Origin: Nitrososphaerota archaeon
Lineage (GTDB): Archaea > Thermoproteota > Nitrososphaeria > Nitrososphaerales > Gagatemarchaeaceae
Assembly: GCA_027886975.1 (NCBI GenBank)
Contig: JAPCJK010000011.1
Location: forward strand, 1-34,049
Length of the DNA stretch: 34,049 bases
Direction of reading: 5' to 3'
In this document: positions 13,679 through 22,624 of the stretch, piece after piece
Layout of the letters: each line of letters begins with the position of its first letter
Numbering within the stretch: position 1 is the first letter of the stretch
Position numbers and translations under genes: made by a program
The notes under the pieces: generated by a model
Told to the model about the DNA's origin: nothing
Seen by the model: the letters and a program-made list of their open reading frames with translations, nothing else
Databases searched by the model: none

Positions 13679-14869
13679 CTAGGAAAGGACCTTCACCACC
13701 GCCCGTTCCAGGTCCGAAGGGCTGTAGCTAAGAGGTGCGTCGATCCCGAAAATCTTGGCGTTGCGCACCCCCGACTTTAGCACTTCGATTATTCTTGTGT
13801 GGTGCAGTGCTTCTTCGGCGATGAAATCGTTTCCCAAAGAGGCCGAGGAGCAATAGACGTATTGGCTGTGCCGCCACGGCGCCGCGGCGAACTCCCAGAA
13901 CAGCTCGGCGCCAAGCACTCTCACCAAGTCGTTACTGTCAACTTCTTTCACTGAGAAATCATTCCCGACCCCCCTTCTGATGAGGACGACTGTGCGGAGG
14001 GGGCAAGCATCCCCAATCTTGGCTCCTTCGAATATTTCGCCCAACGTCCGGCGTGGCTGGAGGTCGAGGGGCTCGTTTGGGGGGAGCTTCCGAGCAAGCT
14101 CGGGGAATGCCTCAAGATGCTGTGATTGTAACTTGACGGGTTTGGGGTACGAGAGAAGACCTCCGTTTTTCGCTAAGATGGCGAGGTCGTCCCCATAGTA
14201 GAGGAACCCCCTCTTGACCAGCTGAAGGGCCAAGGTCGTCTTCCCCACCCTGGCAGAGCCTACCACCAGCAGACCGGACCCCTCGGAAGAGAGCGCCGAG
14301 GCATGAACCAAAGAACAGCCCTTGAAGGGGAGTCGATAGTACAAGAAAGGCTCCAGGATTGCCAACAATATTCTCTCTGCCTGCTGTTCCAAACGCTCCT
14401 GTTCGAACAGGGGGCTGCCGGTGAGGGCTAGGAGACTTCTCCTCCAGCCGTGATTGGCGAGCTCTCTGAGGAGGCGCCTGAAACGCTTTTCCGCTGGCGG
14501 AAAGGTTGGCACGCAGACTTCCACCGGTTGTGTTCCTTCCTTTACCTCCCCTGTGATGGCATACTCAACCTCGTCCTTCTTTGGTTGAACACCAATACTC
14601 CGTCTGAAAACAGAGGTCTGTCTCATCTTGGCGTCGTATAGCAGCCTGTCACCAACGGTTGCTCCAGTTGGCTGCCAGTCATCTGATGGATAGGAGCCAA
14701 TCTTCAGCGTGATATCTGCATCTTCTCCATCTGCCCTGAACGGATTGAGCGTCCTGTCCAAGACATCGCCTAGTTTGGACCTAGGACTTTGGATGCCAAC
14801 GCTCAACAAGTCATGTATGTCGTAGTGTGTCAAGTCACCAACCTCGGGCGCTCCATGTGCGTTTTCCAT
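13679..14869 (-). CDS. HPr-kinase/phosphorylase-like P-loop protein with unknown N-terminal domain
   Basis: 396-aa protein. The C-terminal half matches the HprK-like kinase fold: LVHASAL at 188-194, Walker A GSARVGKTT at 204-212, and the Asp-rich YYGDDLAIL at about 224-232. LLSYPKPVKLQ then follows, as in HprK-related proteins of peptide-modification and polysaccharide loci. The N-terminal ~180 residues are not recognisable to me. No PTS protein or HPr is in the window, so a small molecule or another protein is the likelier phospho-acceptor; that is inference. It is the last gene of the long minus-strand run, 16 bases after a GT4 start codon. It could act as a glycan-modifying kinase or as a regulator. 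Confidence 0.75.
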   Translation of the reverse strand: MENAHGAPEVGDLTHYDIHDLLSVGIQSPRSKLGDVLDRTLNPFRADGEDADITLKIGSYPSDDWQPTGATVGDRLLYDAKMRQTSVFRRSIGVQPKKDEVEYAITGEVKEGTQPVEVCVPTFPPAEKRFRRLLRELANHGWRRSLLALTGSPLFEQERLEQQAERILLAILEPFLYYRLPFKGCSLVHASALSSEGSGLLVVGSARVGKTTLALQLVKRGFLYYGDDLAILAKNGGLLSYPKPVKLQSQHLEAFPELARKLPPNEPLDLQPRRTLGEIFEGAKIGDACPLRTVVLIRRGVGNDFSVKEVDSNDLVRVLGAELFWEFAAAPWRHSQYVYCSSASLGNDFIAEEALHHTRIIEVLKSGVRNAKIFGIDAPLSYSPSDLERAVVKVLS

Positions 14870-14885
14870 TTACCGAAATCAACAT

Positions 14886-16064
14886 TCATCTGAGGGTCTC
14901 CAGAACTCGGTCTACGATAGGGGGAATCCTAGACTTGATGTCGAACTCGCCCATTCGGAGCGCTTGGTCTCTTGCATCGCTGCTGAGCGACTCCCATGTT
15001 TCATACGCGAGCTTGATGCTGTTTTCGAATTCTTTCAGGCTCGAGCCTGTCCACACTACCCCACGGAGGTTCTTGAAATCGAGGTCTGAAGTTTCTGTTC
15101 GTGTGGCAATCACAGGTTTCCCTACCGCAAGGGCCTCCGTAATCTTGAGCCATGCGCTGTGGCGAGAAAACCTGGACTTCGTGCTCGATGGGCAAAGGAG
15201 GACGTCGCAGGCTGCCAGATACTTGGGGAGTTCTTCGTAGGGCACCAGCCCCAGGTAAGCACACGCCGCCTCGGGAAACTCTTTCCTCAGTCTGACGAAC
15301 TCGCCCTGTAGGGGACCCTTCCCACCGATTATCGCGTACCCCCTGGGAACTAGACTTCCTATCTCTTTGGCAAGCGGGACAAGAACTTCTTTAATCAATC
15401 GATGTGGCTGCATGATTCCGAACCAGCCAACAACGAATTTCCCCTCCAACCCAAGACGATGTCTGATTTGGCTTCCGTCGACGTCAGAAGAAAAGCGTTC
15501 GGTGTCCACACCCCTGAAGTATCCGGCAGTCTTCTTCACAGAGAAGCCCTCCCCAACAAGCCTTCTAGCGTAGGCCTCAGACGGAAGAATCAACAGGTTT
15601 GAGAGTGAGACCATCGCTCTCTCCTCAATTGCCGAAAGCCTTTGCTCAGTAGTGCCCTCTATCATCCTTCCCTCAGCGATCTCGAAATCGGTGTATGGAT
15701 CTCTCTGGTCAAGGACGACCTTGATCCCCGCGACTCTCAGAACCAGTTCGATTGGGACTCTGCGAATGGGGGAATGACGGAAGAAGAGCCACTCATCAAT
15801 GTACACCAGCCTAACGCCGCTCCGCAGGCAGTAGACGAATATCCGTGCTGCGGAAAGAAGGGCTGCTCCAACTCCCACGGCAGGGACGCGGAGGGTCGCA
15901 AATAGGATGCCATCCCTCCGGGAAATCGAATTTTCCTTCCCCAATTGAATCCAGCTCACGCCTATTCCTCGGCGCATTATCTCCTTCGAAACGTAATACC
16001 CTTTGATATTGTCAAAGGTAGGGGGGAACCTAGCCTCTCTATCAAAGAGAAGGCCGACCCTCAA
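14886..16064 (-). CDS. GT4-like glycosyltransferase
   Basis: 392-aa GT-B protein. The N-lobe begins MRVGLLFDREARFPP and includes VVLDQRDPYTD. The donor lobe has KFVVGWFGIMQPHRLIKEVL and ends LKITEALAVGKPVIATRTE. The usual first Glu of EX7E is replaced (RHSAWLKITE), as in the subset of GT4-like enzymes with a Ser/Lys-rich version of this loop. It starts at TTG 16064 and overlaps the upstream GT4 stop by four bases (TTGA), so translation is probably coupled. The substrate is unknown. Confidence 0.85.
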   Translation of the reverse strand: MRVGLLFDREARFPPTFDNIKGYYVSKEIMRRGIGVSWIQLGKENSISRRDGILFATLRVPAVGVGAALLSAARIFVYCLRSGVRLVYIDEWLFFRHSPIRRVPIELVLRVAGIKVVLDQRDPYTDFEIAEGRMIEGTTEQRLSAIEERAMVSLSNLLILPSEAYARRLVGEGFSVKKTAGYFRGVDTERFSSDVDGSQIRHRLGLEGKFVVGWFGIMQPHRLIKEVLVPLAKEIGSLVPRGYAIIGGKGPLQGEFVRLRKEFPEAACAYLGLVPYEELPKYLAACDVLLCPSSTKSRFSRHSAWLKITEALAVGKPVIATRTETSDLDFKNLRGVVWTGSSLKEFENSIKLAYETWESLSSDARDQALRMGEFDIKSRIPPIVDRVLETLR

Positions 16065-17338
16065 GGATTCCGCAACTTCCGCTTTCTGGCAAGGCCGTAG
16101 TTCAATATGGCATGGGAAATCTCATCCGACTCCTTGTCCACCACTTTCTCCCAGCTGAATTGTTGTACATGGGCCCGGCCACGCGCGCCTAACTTTACCC
16201 GTTCCCCGTCGTCGGCGAGAACTGACAGAACGGCGTCTGCCAGCTCGACTGGCCTATCTGGTGGAACGAATATTGCGACGTCATCGTAGACATCTTTCAG
16301 AGGTGGGATATTCGAGAGCACGCAACATAGACCGCACCCCATGGCCTGTGAAACCGCCTGCGCAAATCCCTCATTCCTGGACGGAAAGACGAAAACCTTC
16401 GAACTATTCAGGAGTTCCACGAGTTCCTTGTCTCCCACGAATCCCTTGAATATCACGGCATCGTCGATGCCAAGGTCCCTTGTCATCGCCCGGTATGTTT
16501 CAATATTATTCTTCTCTCCCCCTCCGAGCAGGAGTAGCTTGGCCTGCGGGAGTTTTCCACGCACGATAGACCAGCTTTTGAGGAGGATGTCAATCCCCTT
16601 TTGAGGGGTCAGGCGCCCGAGGAAGACTGCTTCAAAGACCTGGCTCCGCCTACTTTCACTAAACTTCTCGTGATCGAGCCCATTCCCGACCACCACGCAA
16701 TCATGAATTCCCAGAGACTTTGCGACATCGGTTCTTGTGGCCTTGGAGAGCGCCAGGTGCCCATCCGCGCGAATTGCAGAGAACCGGTTTACTGCTGGCA
16801 CAATGCTACGCCAAATGGAGCTAGCTAGACCGTAACCCCTTTGTCTCCTCGACGCTATGCCGACTTGGAGGGATGCGAAGGCATCCTCTAAGAGGTGGTG
16901 ATATACTATCACCAGCGGCCGATGCAAGATTATCTTGAGTAGATAACCGGTAATGACGTTCTCGGGGTCCTGATTGTATGCGTAAATCGCAGAGGGCTTT
17001 TCAAAACGAGCGAGCACCAATCTTGGGATTGACATGAAGAGAACTGTCGCCAAGTCGAGGGGACTCCGGATAGGAAGACGACACTTCCTCATTTCAAACG
17101 AGTCATATGCGTTTTCACCCATGTCACGCTGAAATGAAGGGGGCATTTCGACTGTTAGAAGGCAGATTCGCCTTGCCTTGTAGACCCTTGCCTTTTCGAG
17201 AAAGCCCCTCTCATCTCCTCGTATCTGCCTGCCCCACCGGTATCTGTGGATGAAAAGGCAGAGCATCGTTCTACAAGGGCCTTGGTCCTTGTGTCTCCCT
17301 GGTGCCTTCTCGAGCGTGTCCATTGCCTCAGACTCCAC
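16061..17338 (-). CDS. GT4-family glycosyltransferase with altered EX7E motif
   Basis: 425-aa GT-B enzyme. The donor lobe starts FEAVFLGRLTPQKGIDILLKSW, and the active-site loop is EGFAQAVSQAMGCG. The second glutamate of EX7E, which normally contacts the donor nucleotide ribose, is Gln here. The related GT4 ending at 7387 keeps Glu at that position. The start GTG at 17338 shares a base with the upstream TAG stop (TAGTG). However, the first ~24 residues are hydrophilic and lie outside the fold, so the ATG at 17266 (MLCLFIHRYRWG) is a fair alternative. Confidence 0.85.
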   Translation of the reverse strand: MESEAMDTLEKAPGRHKDQGPCRTMLCLFIHRYRWGRQIRGDERGFLEKARVYKARRICLLTVEMPPSFQRDMGENAYDSFEMRKCRLPIRSPLDLATVLFMSIPRLVLARFEKPSAIYAYNQDPENVITGYLLKIILHRPLVIVYHHLLEDAFASLQVGIASRRQRGYGLASSIWRSIVPAVNRFSAIRADGHLALSKATRTDVAKSLGIHDCVVVGNGLDHEKFSESRRSQVFEAVFLGRLTPQKGIDILLKSWSIVRGKLPQAKLLLLGGGEKNNIETYRAMTRDLGIDDAVIFKGFVGDKELVELLNSSKVFVFPSRNEGFAQAVSQAMGCGLCCVLSNIPPLKDVYDDVAIFVPPDRPVELADAVLSVLADDGERVKLGARGRAHVQQFSWEKVVDKESDEISHAILNYGLARKRKLRNP

Positions 17339-18396
17339 TAACTCGCGTGTCGCAGAGCGGCTTCGTAGGCGCTAAGCGTGGCAGATGCACTTCTAGACCA
17401 CGTGAACTTTTCGAGGACCGCTTGTCGTCCTCTATTCCCAAGGCTTTCTGCAAGTTCGTCATCTTCACAGAGTGACCGCAGGGCCTCCGCCAGGGCGGGC
17501 ACGTCCCCCGGGGGCGTCAACAGTCCTGTCTTCATGTCCTCGATTAGCTCCGGGAGACCCCCAGTCCGAGAAGCAACTACGGGGCGCCCGACGCTCATTG
17601 CTTCGAGGGGCACTATCCCCATCGGCTCGTAGACGCTGGGGACTGCTACAACGTCTGCGATTGAATAGTAGAGGGGCAGGTCATTCTGCGGAACGACCCC
17701 GGCGAAGGTCACTTTGGAATTGAGGGCCAGCTTCTGTGCCAATGACCTCAGTTCGCCTTCCATCTCGCCCCTGCCACAAACGACCAAGAAGAGGCCCGGG
17801 AGTCGTTCGCTAAGGATGGAAAAGGCACCTAGGAGATGATGGACCCCTTTTTTTGGAGCGAGGCGACCCACATACAGAATTACCTTCTTGTTCATGAGGC
17901 CCATCTTTTGCTTCAGCGCCCGCTGATCGATGCTTGGGCTGAAGAAGTTCGCATCTACCCCGTTGTATACGGTGAAATGCCTGGGTGCGTCCTTCCCAAG
18001 GAAGTTAGAAAGCCTTCTTCCCACGAAGTTGGAAACTGATATCAAAGCGTCGTAATGTCCAAGGGTGAACTTCATGAGCTGTCTCTTTGTCTTGCTTGGA
18101 TACCAGTAAGGCGGAGTGAACCCGTGTGCTGTGCAGACACAACATCCCGCCAGGATACGTGAAGCGAGAAGTCCCGAAATTACTGGAGGAATGCTCTTGA
18201 TACCCTGGATGTGTACTACGTCGAATCCCTTGCCAACCTTAGCTGTATAGTATCCTAAGGCTAGCAAAGAAGGCATGTCGACTAATGGAAAGATGGTGAC
18301 CTGATGGTTTCGCTTACGGAACTCCCTGGACAACTCGCGCGTGGCTGTGCTGACACCTCCGATTTCCTTGAAAGTGCTTATGAAAGCGATTCTCAT
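17338..18396 (-). CDS. GT4-family glycosyltransferase
   Basis: 352-aa GT-B enzyme with canonical features: MRIAFISTFKEIGGVSTATR at the N-terminus, VSNFVGRRLSNFLG, and VYNGVDANFFSP. The donor lobe has VILYVGRLAPKKGVHHLLGA and an intact EX7E (EPMGIVPLE) followed by GRPVVASRTGGLPELI. The VYNGVD and GRLAPKKG stretches are typical of mannosyl- and glucosyltransferases of the archaeal/bacterial PimA-like GT4 group, but specificity cannot be read. It starts at ATG 18396, 13 bases after the stop of the preceding GT4 gene. Confidence 0.92.
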   Translation of the reverse strand: MRIAFISTFKEIGGVSTATRELSREFRKRNHQVTIFPLVDMPSLLALGYYTAKVGKGFDVVHIQGIKSIPPVISGLLASRILAGCCVCTAHGFTPPYWYPSKTKRQLMKFTLGHYDALISVSNFVGRRLSNFLGKDAPRHFTVYNGVDANFFSPSIDQRALKQKMGLMNKKVILYVGRLAPKKGVHHLLGAFSILSERLPGLFLVVCGRGEMEGELRSLAQKLALNSKVTFAGVVPQNDLPLYYSIADVVAVPSVYEPMGIVPLEAMSVGRPVVASRTGGLPELIEDMKTGLLTPPGDVPALAEALRSLCEDDELAESLGNRGRQAVLEKFTWSRSASATLSAYEAALRHAS

Positions 18397-18409
18397 CGGA
18401 CCGAACCTA

Positions 18410-19522
18410 TCAATCGGAGCCGTTTGGGGGACTCAAAGCCATTTCGAGCTTGTCAACGGCCTTGTCAATGCTGAACTCTGAGATTGCCCGCTCTTGGGCT
18501 TTTTTCCCCAATTTTCTGCGAAGCTCCGGGTCGATCAGGAGTTTCCTGATTGCTTGTTCGAGAGCCTGGGCGTCATCCTCGGGAACCAGCAGACCAGTCT
18601 TGCCGTCGAGGACCGCTTCAGAGATCCCACCGGTCCTCGTGCCGACAGAAGGCATCCCGAATACTCCAGCCTCTAAGAATACAGTCCCGAATCCCTCTAC
18701 GTCGCCTCCTGTACTTCTCGCTGGAAGGACGAGCACATCGGCCATGGCGAACCGGTCGTACAGCTCCGAGCCCACCAGTGCTCCGTGGAACTTGACCCTT
18801 CCGCCAAGAGAAAGGTCCGCTGCCAGGCGTTTGAGGGTGGGCATTTCCGGCCCGTCCCCTACGATGTCAAACTCAATGTCCGGCATGTCGACCTGTAAGG
18901 ACTTGAAGGCTTTCAAAAGGAGGTCCACCCCCTTCCTCAACACCAGCCTTCCGACAAAGAGGACTCTTGGCCTGTCTTCCTCCCGACGGGTGAAAGTCGC
19001 CTCCTCGCGGATCTTGGGATCGACTGACGGATAGATGACCATGTACTTGTTTCCTCTCGAAAGGATGCTCTCGGTGAACCTTGAATTGACGGCTACAACG
19101 CTCGCAAGTCTCAGAGCGAAGAGAAGGAGTATCTTCTCCGCCATTTTCGTTCTTGCTTGCAATACGTCCCGGCCGTAAAGGAAGACCACAACACGACGCC
19201 CGCTTGCGCGGCAGTAGGCCGAGAGCGCCAGCCCGTAGAGCGTTATTGATCCGCTGACGAGGAGCAGAGCACTCAGAGAGTCTTTTATGACCATACTTAT
19301 CGAAGTGTAGAGTGAAGAAGGCAATCGCGCGGTCGACGAATTCAACCTGACGATGCTGGGGTCGCCTTCCACTCTTTTGACTTGCAGGTATCCTGGGGAA
19401 AGACTGGCAGTTTCCACAAAGTGCCCTCTTCTCCGGAGCTCTACGGCATAGTGCCTGGACCGGCCCTCAATCCCACCTATGTTCTCCGGCGGGTCGAACG
19501 TTACCAGCAGGAGCCTCGTCAC
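18410..19522 (-). CDS. GT4-family glycosyltransferase
   Basis: 370-aa GT-B enzyme. It opens TRLLLVTFDPPENIGGIEGR, the glycine-rich acceptor loop that starts many GT4s. It contains VFLYGRDVL, VAVNSRFTESIL and VIYPSVDP. The donor lobe has VLFVGRLVLRKGVDLLLKAF and EX7E EGFGTVFLE. ALLLVSGSITLYGLALSAY in the N-lobe is hydrophobic enough to suggest peripheral membrane contact. The start is GTG at 19522. The 92-bp gap upstream separates it from the stalked surface-protein gene. It heads a tight four-GT4 set ending in the kinase-like gene. Confidence 0.9.
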   Translation of the reverse strand: MTRLLLVTFDPPENIGGIEGRSRHYAVELRRRGHFVETASLSPGYLQVKRVEGDPSIVRLNSSTARLPSSLYTSISMVIKDSLSALLLVSGSITLYGLALSAYCRASGRRVVVFLYGRDVLQARTKMAEKILLLFALRLASVVAVNSRFTESILSRGNKYMVIYPSVDPKIREEATFTRREEDRPRVLFVGRLVLRKGVDLLLKAFKSLQVDMPDIEFDIVGDGPEMPTLKRLAADLSLGGRVKFHGALVGSELYDRFAMADVLVLPARSTGGDVEGFGTVFLEAGVFGMPSVGTRTGGISEAVLDGKTGLLVPEDDAQALEQAIRKLLIDPELRRKLGKKAQERAISEFSIDKAVDKLEMALSPPNGSD

Positions 19523-19614
19523 GTCAAGTTGTCTCTAGGCAAGCGACGCAAGGACTGCCACGCTGGGCCGAATCTGGAAACGAGTCAGTTTTGGAAACGC
19601 CGTGCTCAGCTGAG

Positions 19615-22479
19615 TCACCATTGGGATTCTAGCTTTCTGCGATTCAAGAATCCTCTGAGGAGATATAGAGAAGCACCGCTCCCCAATAGCGCGACCAGAG
19701 CGAGCATCGGGTAGCTCAAAGCGACTGCCACGGCGAGGGTGTTTGAGCCAGCCGAACTCTGGGCCACATCGTAGGTTAGGCCCATGTAGCTGACGTGAGC
19801 GGTGTAGGTCCCGAGAGGCACGTGTGTGAAGCTCGCCAGTCCGGCGCTGTCGGACCGAGACGCCAAGACTTGGCCGTTCGCGGTTGTAATCGATACCAAG
19901 GCTCCTTGAAGGGGCATCCCGAACATGTCTGTTATCTTTGTGGTAACGTCATAGACAAGGAGAGGGATCGTCCGGGTAGTCGGGGTAGTTGAAGGGATGA
20001 CGCTGGACTGTCCCCCCGGCCCGACGTCGATTCCCATATAGAATACGCTCTGAAGAGTGTATCGCGCCCCCTCCACAATCCAGACCTGGCCGCTCGCCGG
20101 GACGTCAACGCTTCCCGAAGGCCCATACAGGCTAGCGCTGTCTGGCCTTATTGGCGCACCTGCAGAGTCCGTGAACCTGAGTTGCAATAGGACCTGGGTC
20201 TGGTATTCGGCGATGACATCCATCGAGGAACTCACCTTCAGGGTGGCCTGTGGCGAGCTGCTCTTGATTGAACCAGACCATCGCTGGAATACCCACCTAG
20301 TCTGGTCGGACGTGGAGGATGTGGCGGTGATGCTGTGGTTGGAGCCCACTGGCCAGGAGAACACGGTGGGAAGTGTGTAGCTGGACCCGTCGACCTGTAT
20401 TGTGTGCGAGCCCTCCAAAGACCAGAAGGTCACTTCGGCTAGTGCCAGGGAGCCGGCGCTGAGCGGCCTGAAGATCGCCGCAAGAGCAGAATTGTTGTGT
20501 CTGATCGTAGCTGTGATTACTGTTGAGCTCCCAACGGACTGCCCGTCCAGTGTCCAGTGATCCAGCGTGTACCCCGCCATTGGGGAGGCAGTTGCCGAAA
20601 ACGAGCTGTTGGGCGCTGAAAGGTATCTGCCCGGGGCTGGAATCGTAGTTCCTCCACTTGACGGCAGGCTTTCGAGCAGTAAGTAGTATTGCATGGGCGC
20701 CGCCGAGACATACAGCGTATAAGTAACCGCGGCTGAGATTCCGCCCGAAGTTAGCGATACTATAACGAAGTAGGTCCCTGTGGATACCGCGGAAGAGACT
20801 TGGACCTGCATCGTAGAAGAGAAACTGCTAATGCTTTGAGTTGGTGAGAAGCTAACCGTAAATCCTGGGGCAAGGTTCGGGGCAGATAGAACTCCCATCT
20901 GGTTTGTTCCGTGCATGAATGCGGCCAAGTTGACAGTTACGACTCCGCCTTGAACGACCGACCCGATGGAGGGCGAGAGGCCCAGAGCTAATGAGGGTTG
21001 GGAAACAGAAGTGATTGTCGTTGTCGTGACTATCGTGGTTGTCGTCGTCGTGACACTAGTCGAAGTGGAGGTTGCAGTCGAGGACTGAGTCGACGTAGTG
21101 GTGCTAGTAGTCGATGACGTTGGGGAGCTTGTGGTGCTCGTCGAGGAGGAGCTCGTGGTCGTTGACGAAGCTGAGGTGGAGGAGCTCGAGGTCGTGGAGG
21201 TGGCGGAAGTGCTCGAGCTGGAGGAGGTCGACGTCGAAGTTGTTGTGGTTGGAGAAGTCGACGTTGTCGTCGAGGAAGTCGAAGTTGTGGGTGGCTGCGC
21301 TCCGGTGGAGGTCAAAAACACGCCGGGGTTAGCGGCAATCCAGCCGGAGACAGTGGCCCTGAAGGGAAGGTAGTCCCACATGAAGTGGCTGCTGACCCCT
21401 GACGCACCGGATTGGTAGGTGTAGGAGCAGCCGCAGGAGCTGAGGGCACCGTAACCGTTCGCCGTGTTGCCTCCGAGCAGGTAGACCCATTGACGGTTAA
21501 ACGCCGAGACAGAAGCCGCTGCTGCGACCGCTTGGTTGACGGTCGGGGGATAGCCGGCATTGGTGACCGGATTGTGACACGGGCCAATGTTGTTGTAACC
21601 AGTCCCGAGGTAGCCTTCCGCAAAGCTCAGGGTCGACCATGCGGGTTCGTTGTATCCATAGACTGTAGAGCACCCGATACTCGGGTACGGTTGGAGTCCG
21701 TCGCTCCCGATGGTCTGCCCGACGATGTTGGAGGAGCCAGACCCATCGTTGAGGTTCGCCTGGGTGTCCCCTGTCGGATAATTTGTGTGTGCTGTGAATT
21801 GATAGTTATTCGAGCCGCTATTCGTGCCCTGCCATCCCTGCGGGTAGTAGCTGACGAACTGCCATCCATTTGCTGTGATGACCCCTTTGGCCTGGGCGAA
21901 GGCGTTGTCCACCGTTGAGCCAGTCGCTCCGTTATCCACAATGTTGAGCTGCTCGACGGCGAAGCCGACGAAGCCAATGGATGAAGAATAGGGCGAACTG
22001 TGGAGGGTGGTCATGGTGTTGGTGAAACCCGTCCATTGGGATGGATTCGTTATGTCAAATGCGACCTCCAGCCCTACCTTGACGTTTGGGTACGCGTTTG
22101 CCTGCTGCATCAGCGAAAGGAGGAAGTTGATATTATTCTGATCGGTGATTTCTTGAATCCCATTGTTCATCAGAAGCTGGACTGTGGATGGGTAGGGTGG
22201 AGTCAGGAACATCCCATTGAAGAAAGAACTGGCAGAATATCCTGCTATCCTGAGGCTCCCGATTCCAATGAAACCGAATCCGAAGCGCTGGGGGGTCGAT
22301 GGGGTCAGGGGGCTCGAGGAGAACTGTGCCCCTGACCCGTGCCCGATTGCGTTCTGAAGCGCTTGAGCGAAGGCGGGGGAAGCGTAGGTCGAGGAGAGAA
22401 TCACGAGGAGTACAACGAATCCAGCTGACACGAGTTTCCGAGCGCGGACCCAATCGTTTCCCTTCGAGTCTGAATCCAA
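19615..22479 (-). CDS. Large stalked surface protein with C-terminal β-domains (paralogue 2 of 3)
   Basis: 954-aa exported, membrane-anchored protein. The order is a signal helix (VSAGFVVLLVILSSTYASPAFA), the shared globular domain (about 65-400), and a Thr/Ser stalk (about 402-495). An Ig/NEW3-like β-domain follows (about 500-600, with APGFTVSFSPTQ). Next are two InlB-B-like repeats marked by AGYTLDHWTLDGQ and WVFQRWSGS. A carboxypeptidase-regulatory-like module (MFGMPLQGALVSITTANGQ) precedes the membrane helix (YPMLALVALLGSGASLYLL) and RRKLESQW. The shared domain has IGCSTVYGY, IGPCHNPVTNAGYPP and LSSCGCSY cysteines that could form disulfides outside the cell. The start is TTG at 22479. It could be a glycan-binding, glycan-processing or S-layer-associated protein; the function is not established. 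Confidence 0.87.
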   Translation of the reverse strand: MDSDSKGNDWVRARKLVSAGFVVLLVILSSTYASPAFAQALQNAIGHGSGAQFSSSPLTPSTPQRFGFGFIGIGSLRIAGYSASSFFNGMFLTPPYPSTVQLLMNNGIQEITDQNNINFLLSLMQQANAYPNVKVGLEVAFDITNPSQWTGFTNTMTTLHSSPYSSSIGFVGFAVEQLNIVDNGATGSTVDNAFAQAKGVITANGWQFVSYYPQGWQGTNSGSNNYQFTAHTNYPTGDTQANLNDGSGSSNIVGQTIGSDGLQPYPSIGCSTVYGYNEPAWSTLSFAEGYLGTGYNNIGPCHNPVTNAGYPPTVNQAVAAAASVSAFNRQWVYLLGGNTANGYGALSSCGCSYTYQSGASGVSSHFMWDYLPFRATVSGWIAANPGVFLTSTGAQPPTTSTSSTTTSTSPTTTTSTSTSSSSSTSATSTTSSSSTSASSTTTSSSSTSTTSSPTSSTTSTTTSTQSSTATSTSTSVTTTTTTIVTTTTITSVSQPSLALGLSPSIGSVVQGGVVTVNLAAFMHGTNQMGVLSAPNLAPGFTVSFSPTQSISSFSSTMQVQVSSAVSTGTYFVIVSLTSGGISAAVTYTLYVSAAPMQYYLLLESLPSSGGTTIPAPGRYLSAPNSSFSATASPMAGYTLDHWTLDGQSVGSSTVITATIRHNNSALAAIFRPLSAGSLALAEVTFWSLEGSHTIQVDGSSYTLPTVFSWPVGSNHSITATSSTSDQTRWVFQRWSGSIKSSSPQATLKVSSSMDVIAEYQTQVLLQLRFTDSAGAPIRPDSASLYGPSGSVDVPASGQVWIVEGARYTLQSVFYMGIDVGPGGQSSVIPSTTPTTRTIPLLVYDVTTKITDMFGMPLQGALVSITTANGQVLASRSDSAGLASFTHVPLGTYTAHVSYMGLTYDVAQSSAGSNTLAVAVALSYPMLALVALLGSGASLYLLRGFLNRRKLESQW

Positions 22480-22624
22480 CTAGAACCGAAATCAAAAGTT
22501 TTCACTTCGTTAATGATACTTGCCGACTCATAAGATAGATTTTGGACATATCTTCCAATTCTATCATTGCAATATTTTTTCCTCGCACTGCATACAGCTA
22601 CCAAGCCTTCAAACTGAAAGTGTC
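22480..22624. other. A/T-rich spacer between the two tandem surface-protein genes
   Basis: This 145-bp gap is clearly richer in A/T than its surroundings (for example ATTGCAATATTTTTTCC) and sits upstream of the 954-aa protein. Most gaps in the run are under 30 bases. It probably holds a promoter for the gene starting at 22479, but no single TATA box at the expected spacing stands out. Confidence 0.35.

Noticed and set aside
18450-19034. 194-aa plus-strand ORF
   Set aside because: It is antisense to a well-supported GT4 gene and is a Ser/Thr/Pro-rich shadow sequence without motifs.
21098-21373. Plus-strand ORF rich in Val/Glu (91 aa) and its neighbour at 21114
   Set aside because: It is the antisense shadow of the Thr/Ser stalk codons of the 954-aa surface protein. 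The repetitive composition keeps the opposite frame open. The same applies to 1245-1487 and 1411-1617.
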